A stretch of DNA of 64,000 bases from Perilla frutescens (GCA_026008535.1 BRKX01000004.1:56304501-56368500); one strand, 5' to 3'; shown: positions 36,255 to 48,828, counted from the stretch's first letter. Translations and numbers: made by a program. The notes: generated by a model from the letters alone, not told the origin.

Positions 36255-36485
36255 GAATTATGGTCTAAGAAATAAAGATCAACAATGAAGATCGACGATG
36301 AAGATGAAGATTGACGATGAAGATGAAGATGAAAAACAGATCTGAAGATAAAGATCGACAATGAAGATGAAGATTGGCGATGAAGATGAAAAGCAAATTT
36401 GAAAATGAAGATGAAGATCGACGATATTTTAATTCTCTTTCTGAAGATGAAAAGCAGATCTAAAGATGAAGATGAAGATAAAAGC
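36255..36485. repeat. Purine-rich GAAGAT / GATCGACGATGAAGATGAA array
   Basis: Repeated AAGATGAAGATCGACRATG units of 6-27 bp on the right side of X1. All purine-rich on one strand. Confidence 0.85.
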
Positions 36486-36626
36486 ATATTTGATTTTTTT
36501 ATTTTTTTTATGTCTAAAGGGCATTTTGGTCCAAAGTGGCTAAAAAAATATGTTTAAAACTTACTGGCTAAAATAATTTTTTAAAAAGTTTAAGTGGCTA
36601 AAATAGTTTTTGCCTCAATGGGAAAT

Positions 36627-38483
36627 GCAAATGGAAAAGCATGATTATTAGGGTTGACAATTTATCTTGTAATTTAATCTCATAATTTAACACTCCAATA
36701 TTGTGGCTATAATAACATTGTTGAAAATTGCATAATTGGTGGTTTAGAATAATTTTGTTAAATATATAAATTTCTTAAAATTACATTCACATGAAAATTG
36801 CATTATTTTAGGTGAATTAGTTTAGTTGAATGTGATCGAATTATTTAGAACTAGTTTAATTTTTTTTATGGATAATTATGTATTAATTAGTTGAATCCTA
36901 ATTAATAGATGCGATTTGAGTAGATGCTATTTAGATTTAGAATTAGAATTTTTAAGTACTTTAAATTGAGTAAATATTTACATTGAATTCTTGGTGAGGC
37001 AGTCTCGAGAATTAATTGCATCCCTTAACGCTATTAGGGATACATTACTCGCCAGAATATAGCCGAGTCGCTCATTTCCACCAATGTAATTGGATTGATC
37101 GTCAAATTGACCGTTGTAATTAACAATAACAGATCGTCAATCTTCCATCTCTCGCTCTATTTTTTTTGGATATAAATTGAAATCTAAATATTTTTCTCTC
37201 TAATATTTTGGATATGAATTGAAATCTAAAAAAATTTCTCTCTAATTTTTTTGTGTGATTTTGCTTGTTGTAGATGTATATGTGTACATATAGAAGATTA
37301 TGTTGGTTGTTGGGAGAATTGAAGCATGCTTCAATTATTGAGACATGGACTCACGATAAGTAGCGGTCGATAGATACTAAGTAGCGGTCGACAGATACCC
37401 AATAGCGGTCGACAGATACCCAGTAGTGGTCGACAGGTACTAAGTGGTGGTCGATCGACTAGTAGCTATCCACAACCAAGTTGCGATCGACCAATACCCA
37501 GTAGTGGTCGACTGGTACCTAGTAGCTATCCATAGGGACCAAGTTGCAATCAACCAATATCCAGTAGTGGTCGACTGGTACCTAGTAACGGTCGATTGTT
37601 CTTTGGTCATGGTCGACAAATACTGCAATAATTGAAGTCAGTATTTCATATACCAATAAATCCGTACACTCAGTTATTTAAATATGGTACAGAAATTGAG
37701 AAAAAACTGATTTTACAATTAATTTAAAGTACTTTTGAATGATTATATAGTAAAAGTGGGTATAGAATGAATTGAATTTATTTGAGTGGGTATTATTGAT
37801 TTTACATTATTTGAAATGGGTACAGAGTGATTGACCCCTTTTAAATTTATGTTCCTAGTGTTTACCGGAGAGTAGAAGGTTAAAATTTAGAAGATTTTAA
37901 ATATATGTTTGGTTTTGACCGTGACATGATTACATGTTTTATATTTTGCAATTTGGGGGCTGAATTTGATTCAGTTGTTGTTATTGTTAGTGATGGAGGA
38001 GTTGTTTGATGACCATTTTAAAAGTTCTGGGTCTGTTTTAATATTTTTAAAGAACTTATGGACGATAAATTGGTAATTTAACAAAGTTCTGTATTAAAAT
38101 GCAAGTGACAAATACTATTTTATTTTTTTTATCCTTAATCTTTTGAGAATGTATTAGCATATCCAGAGTAGTGCTATTCTTGATTGATGTTTCAATTTGT
38201 TAGATTTGCAAACTTTTCATTTATATACGGGAAACTTGATATTTATAGAGTAAATTATGCACCAATTATTCGGTTTACATACGTTTAACCTCGTTAAAAA
38301 TTATTGGATCTCGCCGTTTTGATATATGTTTATTATTTTATATACACAACTTTTAGCTATTAATTAATAGCAAAGACAAGTTCTTAAGTTAGAATCTTGT
38401 TAATTTGTAGGTCGTGTGGAGCATAGTTTGGATCAATTTAAGCTTCAGTTTAAGTTTTTCAATATAGAGCAACAACCGTAAGC
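36627..38483. other. Interior of the LTR between nested insertions
   Basis: Apart from the array at 37355-37625, AT-rich sequence with no gene seen. Confidence 0.5.
37355..37625. repeat. GTAGCGGTCGACAGATACCC array, about 22-bp units
   Basis: Roughly twelve diverged units such as AGTAGCGGTCGACAGATACC, AGTAGTGGTCGACTGGTACC and ACCAAGTTGCGATCGACCAA. SalI-like GTCGAC words recur throughout. Lies in the right half of the LTR and mirrors the array at 34264-34430. Confidence 0.85.
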
Positions 38484-38491
38484 ATTGAGAT

Positions 38492-38759
38492 CAGAGGCGG
38501 AGGGACATAGGGCTGAGGGGTGGCACTGGGCCCCCCTAAAATTTAAAATAATAATAATAATATAGTAATAAAAAATTAATATAGTATTAAAAAAATTAAA
38601 AAATCTATTCTTCTTTCCACTCTTAAAAAATTAAAAAATCTTGTGATGTAATTTTAAGAATATTAGACTTGTATTAGTTTTATTTTGTATTATTTTAAAT
38701 ATGAATTTTTACATTATGAATTTGGACCCCCCTGAGTAATATTCCTGGCTCCGTCACTG
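38492..38759. mobile_element. hAT-type MITE, perfect 8-bp TSD ATTGAGAT
   Basis: ATTGAGAT at 38484-38491 and 38760-38767. Left end CAGAGGCGGAGGGACATAGG; inverse of right end CAGTGACGGAGCCAGGAATA. 268 bp, non-coding. The exact duplication fixes both boundaries. Confidence 0.9.
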
Positions 38760-38767
38760 ATTGAGAT

Positions 38768-40195
38768 CATCAAGGTGAGTTTTTGCTAACTAAAACTTAT
38801 GATTTTAAAATGCTTTCGTCCATATATAATTTATAACTGTTTTCGCTATTCGTGGATATGATTTGACTTGCATGATGAATTAAAGCATTGTCAATTACAT
38901 TGAGATATAGTTATGTGATCACATAGGGTCTACGTATGGTTAATTGAGCGCATGAGCTTTTGAATAAATATATTATTAAGCGCATTGATATATGAATGAA
39001 TATTGAATTGTTCGCTTTTGCATAAGTATTCTTAAGCACATTGATATGAGAATGATATTGAATTGTTCACTTTTGAATAACTATTTTTAAGCGTATGAGC
39101 ATTTGAATGAATATTGATTATCGGCTTTTGAATAAATATTCTTAAGCGCATGAACATGATTTTAAATATTGGATTGTTAGATTTTGATATGATAAATTCT
39201 TACATGTGTTTGGACGAATACGATTAGCCCACTTAGTGTTTTCTAGCACTCAGCCCACATTTTTTATAATATATGAGTTCTTTAAGTTTTTTTTACTATT
39301 CAAAATTGTGTTTTGAATGTTGAATGTTGACTTTGGTCAATATTTTTGACGTATTATGCTTCCGTTGAATGTTTTTAATATTTAAGAATATTAAAATCTT
39401 ACATGTTCCCCCGTTATTGTGGACTCGTTCAAATCATTGACTAGTCGTTTGTGAAAGATGCTTGCGATTAGTTGTTTGAAAAGTCTTCCCAAATGATGGT
39501 TGGTGAATTTTATTTCTAAAGAAATTACCTTCAAATCATTTTCTTTTTAATTAAAAATGAAGTGGTTATGAAATTAGAAATTTTATTTACTTTCTAAATA
39601 ACGCTTTGACTTTTCCGAAATTAGGGCGTTACACAAATAAAGTAGAAAAAGTGGAATAGATAATTTCATTTGTTGGTTTACTCACCGCGTAAAAGATAAA
39701 ATTCTTAATTTACATTAATTCTCTCTCTCTAGTGACCTTTGTTAATAATATTCAACTTTAAAACAAAAATGAAGTCAACTTGCCCTATCCCTTTACTTTA
39801 GTGGAAGTTCATTTCAGATATGCTTTATACTTATATTTTGAGTTTTATTATTTGAAAGTGGTTATTTAACTCCTTAATTTGCACAGATTTCCACATGTGG
39901 TTTTACAGAATTAATTGAGGAAAAGTAATTGATATTAATGACTAATGGATCTTAATTTATTAAAAATAATTGAAGTACTCTCTGAAAATGATTAAATAAT
40001 GAATATCCATCAATTAACTAGCTAGTTCTACGGACATAATTAAAAGTTAAAACTAGCTCCCAAATGTAAGATGCCAGGTCAAAACCCCATGAAAATATAG
40101 AGATATATATCATGGAATTTAATCTTAAGGGATAATGTAGTCGAATATATAATTGATATTTTTTTTATAAATATAATTATAATATGGTAAAAATT
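38768..40195. other. End of the LTR and AT-rich spacer, no gene seen
   Basis: 38940-39180 repeats words such as TTTTGAATAAATATTCTTAAGCGCAT with variation (about five times), still within the LTR. After 39638 the sequence is plain AT-rich intergenic DNA. Confidence 0.5.
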
Positions 40196-40204
40196 TACAT
40201 GCAC

Positions 40205-40612
40205 TAGATGTGTATAAGCTTATATCAGACGGTCAACACTTTTGATCGGATCAAACTCGGGTCAATGCGCGTTGATCCGGTCAACCCGCAAAAAAGAAAA
40301 ATAGTAAAATAAGTGATACTTTTTAATGATACAGATGATATTTTTTGAATTTTGAGTGATATTTTTTAGTGTTACGGTTGATACTGATTTTGACGATTTT
40401 TTTATTTATTTATTTTGGCCAATACTTTTTAAGAATACAAGTGATACTTTTGGGCTTTAGAGTGATACTTTTTAGTGTTACGGTTGATATTGATTTTGAA
40501 TGATTTTTTTTAGTTGACCGGATCAACGCGCGTTTTTCGGCGTTGACCGATCAATGCATTGACTTGATCAATGCACCTAATGGTGCACCTAGTGCGCACA
40601 AATGCTTCTCTT
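40205..40612. mobile_element. Non-autonomous TIR element with TCAACGCGC-type arms
   Basis: The left arm (GTCAATGCGCGTTGATCCGG, then TCAACCCGC) is inverted relative to the right arm (TTGACCGGATCAACGCGCGT). Outer parts TGCACTAGATGTG and the right GGTGCACCTAGTGCGCAC also correspond. Between them a unit GTGATACTTTTTAGTGTTAC ... GGTTGATAYTGATTTTGA is duplicated (about 90 bp). Target duplication not fixed. Confidence 0.6.
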
Positions 40613-41953
40613 ATAATATAGATCATGAGCTCGTTGCAAATTAGATGATATTATCTAGTGGAAATTGGCCAAACTAGCCGGTCAAAGTTTTAAAAAACAT
40701 AATTTAGTCAGTAACTTTTAAATATATTTTGTTTAGACAGAATTAATTTTGAAAAAGAAAAACTTCACAAACTTTTCACTCTGTCTCTTTTCTCTCCCAA
40801 AATTCTGAATGGTTCAATCTCCCTCTCTTCCCTCCCAAAATTCGGAACGGTTTCTTCTCTCTCCCCGTCGCCGCTAGGGGTGTAAACGAGTCGAGTCGAG
40901 CCGAGTAGTACCTTGATCGAACTCGAGCTCAACATGGAGAGTTTGAACCTCGAGCTCGACTCGACCGAGCTGTAATTTGTTGAGCTCGAGCTCGACTCGA
41001 TAACAAACTCGTTGAGCTCGAGCTCGACTCGAATTTACACTTTATTTTTCTTTTCTAAAACCTATCTCACTCAATTCTAATTAAACGAAAATATTTTCTA
41101 TTTTGCACAAGAATTTCTTGTGCTTTTTCACTAATTTAACCAAAATTCAAATCACCCAAAAGTCATAACAACAATTATGAAACAAGGTACAACATCTAAA
41201 TTGAAAATTTACCATCAAAAAAGCTAAGTTTACAAACGTGAATGGAAAAAAATGTCTATGCAAAGAAAATTACAATTTCCTCGAAAATAAAAAGATTACA
41301 AAAAAAGAAAAGAAAAACGAAAGCATCTAAAGATCATAGTTTTCTACTCAAGAATTTATATTTTTCTTTCTTCTGCAATTTTAACCCCACACAACCTTGT
41401 CACTGGAACTGGAAGAGAAGGTAGAGGAGAATAAAATGAGAAGAAATTGTTATCGTTGTTGCCAATCGAGAGAGATGGAGAGAATACAAAAACAAAAAGT
41501 GAGAAAATTTCAGAAATGGTCCTGTAAAGCACATCCCTGTTTCATTTTGGTCCCAAACTAAGCTAATTTGGTCATTTCTTTATTTTTTAAGCTAAAATGA
41601 CCCCATAAGACAGCCATATGCAATTTTGATTCCACGTATTTTGACGGGCTACTTAACAGCTGACAGCGAGTGAACACATGAGGCGCACATGAGTTATAGG
41701 AACCCTAATTTCAGAAAATTCCCAAATTAACACAACTAACTCGACTTCTATTTCCCCCCCTCCCAATAAAACTACCGTCTGCTACCTTTAAATCCATGAG
41801 AAATACACCAAATTAACCGAAAAATCCCCAAAGCTTGCTGCGAAAGTTGGAGAAAATTGGAAGAGCACTTGCTGTTGAAGTTATCGCATTTTCCAGGTCA
41901 CGAATTTGCGAGAAATTAGTTGAAATTTCTTCTAATTTCTCGTAGCTCTAAAA

Positions 41954-44900
41954 ATGCAAGTTAACAATGATTCGAAGAAAGCATTACGTACAGCTACCAC
42001 ACCCAGATTACAGTAAGTTTCCTCGCCCAATTTCTCTTCAATTTTCTCTCAGTTTGTGTGTGATTTTTGTTTCTCTGAATTTAGTATATATTTTTTAGAG
42101 CCCTGTGATTATTGGTATACAATAAAGTTAAAGCATCGTGGTATGGTGGTTAGTGACTGTGGAGAATTAGAGTATTTAGAGGGCACGGTTTCTGCGTTTG
42201 ATTTTGTAGACACCCGTAAATGGTGTTTTAAGTACTTAGAAGGTCTATGCGAACAGATAGGGTATCTGGGGTCTAAGAAGTTCTATGCAAAAAATGAAAA
42301 AGGAAAGTTGAAGCCTGTTGTCTGTGAGTTTGATACCTGGAATCTGATAGGGGCTGCAAAAATGAGAAAGTTCTTCATGTATTTGGAGGATGAAAGAACA
42401 GTGGTTAGACTGAATGGAGATGATGTTGTTGGGGAGGTAGTATACTAAGATGATGTAGAAGGTGATTTACTAACAATAGGGAGTTCTACAACTGTTGAGC
42501 AGGTTGTGAAAGTTACTGGAGAGTCCACAACAATGGAGACACAACCTGAAGATGAAGTTGTGCCTCTTAATGTTGTTGAGGAGCAAGTTGTGCCTCCTAA
42601 TGTTGTTGAAGAGCAAGCTGTGCCTGTGAAGGTTGTTGAAGACCAATCTGTGCCTATGAAGGTTGTTGAAGAGCAAGTTGTGGCTGTGAAGATTGTTCAA
42701 GACCACGTTGTGGCCTCTGTCTTTGATGACCTTGCTCTGACTCTACAAGAGATGGATGAGCAGACTTTTAATGTTCCTGAAGAGCAGTATCTTAATGTTG
42801 TTATGGAGCAGGCTGTGATAGAGGGGGTTGAGCAGGCTGCAATGGGAACACAACCTGCAGAACAAATTTTGAAGAGTATTGAGAAGTTTGCAATGGAAAC
42901 ATAACATAAAGTATATATTGGCATAGAGCAGGAAGCTGGTGGTATTGATGGGAATATGCAAGGGCATGTAGAGGTCACTGTGACAGAGTTTGAAGATGGT
43001 GGTATTGATGATGAAATGGTAGATGCATTAGCTGCAGAAATTGATAAAGAGTATGGGGTTCAAGACTTGGGACAGACAGAGATAGAATGGATGGTAGTTT
43101 CAGATAGTAAAGATGAGGATTTCACTACAGAGGAGGATAGTTGTGATGAGCTAATTGATGACATAATATTTGAAAAAAACATTGACAAAGATGCTGAATG
43201 GGTTGGCACAACACATGAAGGGGCTTCTGAAGATGACTTCACCTCAAGTGATGAAGATAGGCTCCAGACAGACAATGGAAGTGACTTTGACAGTGTGGAC
43301 TCTGATGATGTTAGAGAAGAGAGTGACGGGCCATCAACTTCAGAAAAACTCACTTTTAGTTTGGGCCAAATGTTCAGTACAAAGTAGGCCTTCAAAGATG
43401 CTGTTAACAGCTATTCAATGAGGGTAGGAAGGCCTACAAAGTTTGAGAAGAATGATGCAAGAATGATATATGTAAGGTGTAAGAAGAAGGATAAAGGGTG
43501 TGGTTGGCATATGAATGCTCTTAAGGTGAAGGATGAAGCTTCTTTTCAGATAAGATAAATAGATCTCACACACACATGTGCAAGATAGTACCATGTGGAC
43601 AATGCAAGGGCAAGTTGGCTGGCACAAAGGTTTGAGAAATCCTTTAGGGCTGATCCAAAAAAAACTGTGAAGGGGTTTAGGAGTTCTGCCATTACAGAGC
43701 TTGGTGTGTACATATCACCTCACCAAGCTTTCAGAGCAAGGCAAAAAACATTGAAGATGATTGAAGGAGACTCAACTGACCAATACTCAAAGTTGTGGAA
43801 TTATGCATAGGCACTAAGGGATAAGAATCCAGGCTCAACTGTAATTCTTCAAGTTGATAATACACCTAGTGGTAGTACCTTCAAGAGATTCTATGTCTGC
43901 CTCCAGACTACTAAAAATGGATTCATGTCAGTTTGTAGGCCATGGATTGGAGTTGATGGCTGCCATCTTAGAAGATCAGTGGAGGTGTTATTGACTGCAG
44001 TGTGTATGGATCCAAATAATGATCCATACCCTCTGGCATATGCCGTGGTTGAAGTTGAGAACAAAGATTCATGGGAATGGTTCTTACAGTTTTTGAAGGA
44101 GGACTTGTTAACTGAGAGAGAAGATGCCTACACCTTCATGTCAGATAGACAGAAGGGGCTGATTGGGGCATTTGAGATGATATTGCCAAGTGTGGAGAAT
44201 AGGTTTTGCATTAGACACTTGCATGGGAATATGGTGAGTGCTGGATTTAAAGGGCAAAATGTCAAGAAATTGTTATGGAAAGCTGCAAATGCTACCACAG
44301 TTGCTAGTTTCCATAGTGTGATGCTTCAGATTGAAGAAGTGGACAAGAAAGCTCTTGAGTGGCTGCAGAAGGGTAAATCAGCCAAAGAATGGTCCAAATC
44401 ACATTTTTCAACATTTGGAAAATGTGATACATTGGTCAATAACATGTGTGAACAATTTAACTCATGTATGCTAGAGGCTAGAGAGAAGTCAATTTTAACT
44501 ATGTTGGAATAGGTTAGAGAGTACATGATGACTAGGCTTCAGAAAAATAGGGATAGGGCTAAGAGATTGTGGGAAGAGAGAGCTGTTTGTGCTAGAATAA
44601 GAAAGCTAGTGGGGAAATATATGGAAGCCTCTGCAGAATGCATTCCCATTAAGTCTAGTGAGAACAGATATAAGGTGTCAAGTTTTGATGGCTCAAATTA
44701 TACTGTTAACTTGGAGGAGCATACATGTGCTTGCAGAAGATGGGATTTGAGTGGAATACCTTGTAAGCATGCCATCAGTGCCATTTTCGCTGAAGGAAAA
44801 ACACCTGAAGATGAAGACTATGTGCACTTATGTTATTCTGTTGAGACTTATAACTCAGTCTATGAGCATGCCATATCTCCAATGAATGGAGATGACCTGT

Positions 44901-45648
44901 GGGAGAAAATAGACTACATTCTACCACTCCCACCTTCTTTTACAAAGAAAAATAAGGTCATGCCTCAGAAGGAAAGGAGATTTGGGCCTAATGAAGAACC
45001 CAAAAGGAAAAGGAGGGGCAGTGGTACTGTTCAGAGAATGGAGAAACAGTACTGTGGAATCACTTGTAAGTTCTGTGGAGAGAAAGGGTACAACCAGCTA
45101 GGATGCATATTAAGAAAGGTAAAGTATTGCATGTTTCATCTTAGGTATTTACTTCATGTAAATTGAAAGAGAGTGCAGCTGCACAGGTAGGTGCTCAACC
45201 ATCTACTCAGTTTGAGGAGGAGATGACACAGCATGACTGTCCTCCTTCAACCCAAGAAGATGATGCAACTCAGAGAGAAGGTTGTTCCAGCATGTTGCCA
45301 ACTACAAAGCAAGGAAGAAAAATGCTTGTAGGGAAGAGAATTATCATTTTCTTTTTATTATCTCAGTTTAATGACTTTAATTTTCTGCACATGTTTTCTT
45401 TTCTTAATTAGGCAAGGAAGAGACCTAAGTTTGCTAAAAACCCTGTGGATGATGGTCCTGCTCAAGAGAAGTCAACAACTTACACCATTTTAGGTGAAAT
45501 TAATGTTGTGCAATCTTCTGCTAAGGAGTCTCCTATCTCCCTAGCCTCTGCTGGTTTTGATAGCCAAAAGTTCATAGGGGGGGTCCTCAGCTGCTGCAAA
45601 TCAACCTTAAGAAATAGATTCCATGAGAGTGGCCACCAGAGGAGGTAA
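41954..45648 (+). pseudogene. MULE transposase (mudrA-type), one frame with in-frame stops
   Basis: Probable first exon 41954-42012, intron to 42084, then a single reading frame from 42085 to about 45118. Domains in order: PB1-like N-terminal domain (42098-42430, YTIKLKHRGMVVSDCGELEY); acidic region with VVEEQ repeats; MuDR DNA-binding domain with C-C-H-C finger (about 43360-43580); MULE transposase core (about 43900-44480) with candidate DDE residues Asp at 43955 (IGVDGCH), Asp at 44144 (MSDRQKG) and Glu at 44450 (MCEQFN); SWIM finger (44726-44770, CACRRWDLSGIPCKH); zinc knuckle CKFCGEKGYNQLGC (45065-45106), whose usual His is Tyr. The reading is interrupted by stops at 42446, 42902, 43385, 43556, 43586, 43808 and 44510, all in the same frame. 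The C-terminal exons (45172-45648) are uncertain. Non-functional as read; the catalytic residues themselves remain. Confidence 0.93.
42555..42720 (+). repeat. In-frame VVEEQ tandem repeat in the MULE acidic region
   Basis: About six 30-bp units encoding VVPLNVVEEQ-like decapeptides (variants VVPPNVVEEQ, AVPVKVVEDQ, SVPMKVVEEQ, VVAVKIVQDH). Unit boundaries keep the frame. Confidence 0.9.
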
Positions 45649-46139
45649 AAATTGTATGCATGCTTCAAGCTTGAGAGCTGCAGCATAGAAGAAGAGAAAG
45701 AACAGATAAGATTTCAGGCTCAATCTGGTGTTTTTGGTTTAATTTGATGTTTTTGAAAAATTAACTTGTTAACTCTGAAAAGCCATGTGTTTGGCTTCAT
45801 GTTTTTGAATAAATACTCTGCCATAATCTTGCCAATCATGTCAGCCTTATTTATTGCTGGTTTTGTGGGTTGATAATTGTAGTTTGGCTCTGAAAATATG
45901 AAGTTGTAATGGTATTCAGTTGGTTTTTGCTAATTGTTGTTGTTCTGATTCAGTGAAGCTTGTTTTAGATTCATTGGTGTTGATAATTGTAGTAATGCTA
46001 TTCAGTTGGTTTTTGATTAATAGTTGTTGCTCTGATTCAGTGAAGCTGGTGTTTTGTTGAGAAAATTTGCCCATTGGCATATATATTGAAATAATATGAT
46101 TCTACATTGTACATCTTACATATTAGACAACCACAACAT

Positions 46140-46528
46140 TCATTTGAGGAAAACAGCTACTGCATAAAACAAAAACACTAGAAACATCACTTTTCTCAAC
46201 TTTCTGATTTTTTCCACATCTGCAGCCATTTTCTTCATATCTTCAGATATTTGCATCATACATTCAGCTATAATCTTCATATCATCAGCTATATCTTCAG
46301 TTGACATCTTTACCTTTGAGCAGTGGGACTCCCCTGAGTTCTCTTGTGATGGACACTCATCAACCCATCTGAAAAACTTGCGACCCCCGCGTAGAGAATC
46401 CGGACATGTATAAAAAAACCTACCTTTTCTATGTGCACGATTGGAAATATATGCTCGCACTGGCTTTTAACAGTCACACATTTAAAAAATTTGCTGTTGT
46501 TTGCTCTGCTTGAAGATGCAGCAGACAT
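46140..46528 (-). pseudogene. GRF zinc-finger / C-terminal TM protein of the MULE, frameshifted
   Basis: Read on the minus strand, ATG at 46526-46528 opens MSAASSSRANNSKFFKCVTV, the usual Ser-rich start of plant GRF-finger proteins. The reading then shifts frame near 46460 into RAYISNRAHRKGRFFYTCPD, GGRKFFRWVDECPSQ, an acidic Met/Glu-rich helix (EDIADDMKIIAECMMQISED, likely coiled coil) and a hydrophobic tail (VMFLVFLFYAVAVFLK). CP...FFRWVDEC is the diagnostic GRF-finger half. Such small proteins are frequent companions of plant MULE transposases; their role is not established. It converges on the transposase gene, 490 bp away. One small indel separates the two frames, so the gene is broken. 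Confidence 0.8.
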
Positions 46529-48828
46529 GGTGTTGTTAATTTGGAGGAGAATTTTCTTTTTTTTTTTGCTTGAATTCTTATAATTTTGGAATTGGTGTGT
46601 AGGTATATATATAGGTAGGTATTTGTAACAGCCTGGTCCTTTAGACGGTCATTTTTAATGGGGATGGGGTGTTAGGCGTAAAAGCCGTATGGAAAATTGG
46701 AAATCCAGGGGGGTGTTTCTAGAATTAAACTAAATTAGCACCTCAAAAATTTAGGCAACTTAACTTTATGACTTGGAGGAACTATCATTTTCAACGAATA
46801 AATAAGGGTCAAAGGATTCAATCGAGTCAAAGGAATGCTAAATCATAGGCCAACCAAAATTTAAACAGAATTCAATGATAAACAGATAGGAATTTGGCTC
46901 TTTAAATAAACAAGACCTCATCATAGGTCACAACAGTTAAGACCCATGAATAGGTCAGAGTCAAGTAAATCATAATGTCCCATCCATAGGACGAAAGCAA
47001 GAAAAACAACTTAAGACTAGCTAGAGATGAGTAGAATCATGCTTCAAAAGAAAAGACTTTTCATTGGCGAACAACAACAACAAGCATGAAAAACTTATTC
47101 ACAAGTCAATTGAAAATGAACAGATACCAATATGCTCAACAGTAGGACTTTTCAAATATCTTGGAATCAATAAAGAAATACTGGTATGTCAAAATAACAT
47201 GCTTCAAAGACTTTATTGATAATTAGGAATCAAGCCTTTAAAATATGCTATTATCAATAATTAAGTTACATAAAATCAATACTAAATACTAACATTAGAG
47301 TACTTAGCAGAAACATAGCGGAAGAAAATTATGTAACCATATAGAGCAACAGACTTGGAAACCTCAGACAACTCAGACAACCCCACCAGCAGCACATCAC
47401 CGGCCTCAGCATCTCAACCTGAAAATATTTGAAAAAGATGGTGTGAGCACTAATGTACTCAGTGGGTTTTATGAGAATACTCTTGATAAACTTTGGAAAT
47501 ATCCAATTAATAACTGGCGGTATATGGAGAGCAAAATGCGAAAGCCCTCTCCATATCCGCAAAATATTTTTCTTTGTTTTTTTTTCCGATGCCTTCCTTG
47601 GCTCAAACCTGTTGTCTACTGCACCCTTAGGCCTGCTATAGGATAAGAGAGGGGTTACCTCAAATATCCTCCTGAGTATGCGAGGGGATTACCCAACAGT
47701 GACTCCATTTACTTTCCAATGTTCATCTCGGTGACTCGAAGGTCACGACATGATAATGCAAATAAACTGTTCTTTGAGCTCGATAACCTGCTTACAACAG
47801 AAACTATATCCTTTCTTAAATTTCTCCCTTACTTAACCTTAACCTTCCTTACTTACTTGATTTAGCTAGCAATACCAAGCCTAGAGCAATCGTCTAAGGC
47901 TAATTCTTTAATTGAACATGATCTCGGCTTATAAGAGATTTATCACTTACCCTAAAAGGCAATACTTAGCTAAATAATCTTTAACAAAATCCAATATTCT
48001 AATACGAGGAAATGAATGCGGATGAATATCGATTGCAATTAAAATAATTCTAAACATCTCATGGTAGCATAAATTGTATATAAACAATTCTAGCATATCC
48101 TTAGCTAATTAAGCTTAACAAAACTCAATAACCAAATACTAGGAAATGAATGGACATAAATATAGATTGCAACTAAAAGCAATTCTAGAACTCATACTAG
48201 CATCAATTGTATTTAAACAATTCTAGCATATCTAAACATGCTTGGAAGCTCACTTAACTTATAATAACTTCATGTACTTTATCAAACTCAAATAACAATT
48301 TCAACATAATCATGCATATAATTTCATTTCTTCCTTTCCTTTCCTTGTACAGAGACTAAACAGACAGAGCATAAAAATACTTTTATTGGATATTTCACCT
48401 TACCTTAACATACTTCTAGAGCTTACTAGCTCAAACCATATATTTGGTTTAGAATTACCCACCTCAATGACGAGCATCTCGAAAACGAGCACGTAGATGA
48501 AGCAACGAGCCGAAAATCCTTCCTCGGGCCTCCTCGGGATTCACCTCTTCTTACGAAAGTCGATCAATGACTTAGCGGCCCTAATAGAGATCCTAACAAG
48601 AAATCGAAATGATATCTAAACACTCGCCCCATAACTATAACTTAAAACACGAGAATTTAAACGATTTAGACGCTCGAAATTACCAAAAACAGGGATGCAA
48701 TTTCTGACTCGAAAAATCAAGATTCTGGATGATCAGCCACTACTATATCATCTTCGAAAGAGCTTCGATTTAAGTACTCATAGGCCTCGTGGTTCCAATC
48801 GAGTTAAAATTTATGGCCCCCAGACGGA

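Larger units (their letters stand above)
34887..36616. mobile_element. MULE-like non-autonomous element X1, 9-bp TSD AATGGGAAA
   Basis: AATGGGAAA at 34878-34886 and 36617-36625. The terminal inverted repeats span about 70 bp with AAACTAGCCAGTCAAACTTT (left) against CTATTTTAGCCACTTAAACT (inverse of right), then TTATTTTAGCCAGTAA in both. The interior holds a (CT)n run, a repeat block rich in GCGCGC (35585-36175) and a GAAGAT-type array. The left terminus is also found at about 40670, so a second family member (X2) lies there. Confidence 0.75.
33824..39633. mobile_element. Probable Ty3/Gypsy solo LTR with three later insertions
   Basis: Begins TGTAACACCCTAAATATT and ends AAATTAGGGCGTTACA: the TG...CA ends with a TGTAACACC / GGYGTTACA palindrome are those of Del/Tekay-type Gypsy LTRs. 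Flanks CAAGT (33819-33823) and CAAAT (39634-39638) are a one-mismatch 5-bp duplication. No gag-pol sequence is present, so it is a solo LTR or a non-coding relic. Of 5810 bp, about 2.3 kb is later insertions (33854-34163, 34887-36616, 38492-38759), leaving about 3.5 kb. It contains two arrays of GTCGAC-bearing short repeats. Confidence 0.65.

Noticed and set aside
42446..44512. Programmed read-through or stop-codon reassignment in the MULE
   Set aside because: Seven scattered TAA/TAG codons without a common context in a plant nuclear genome are far better explained by decay.
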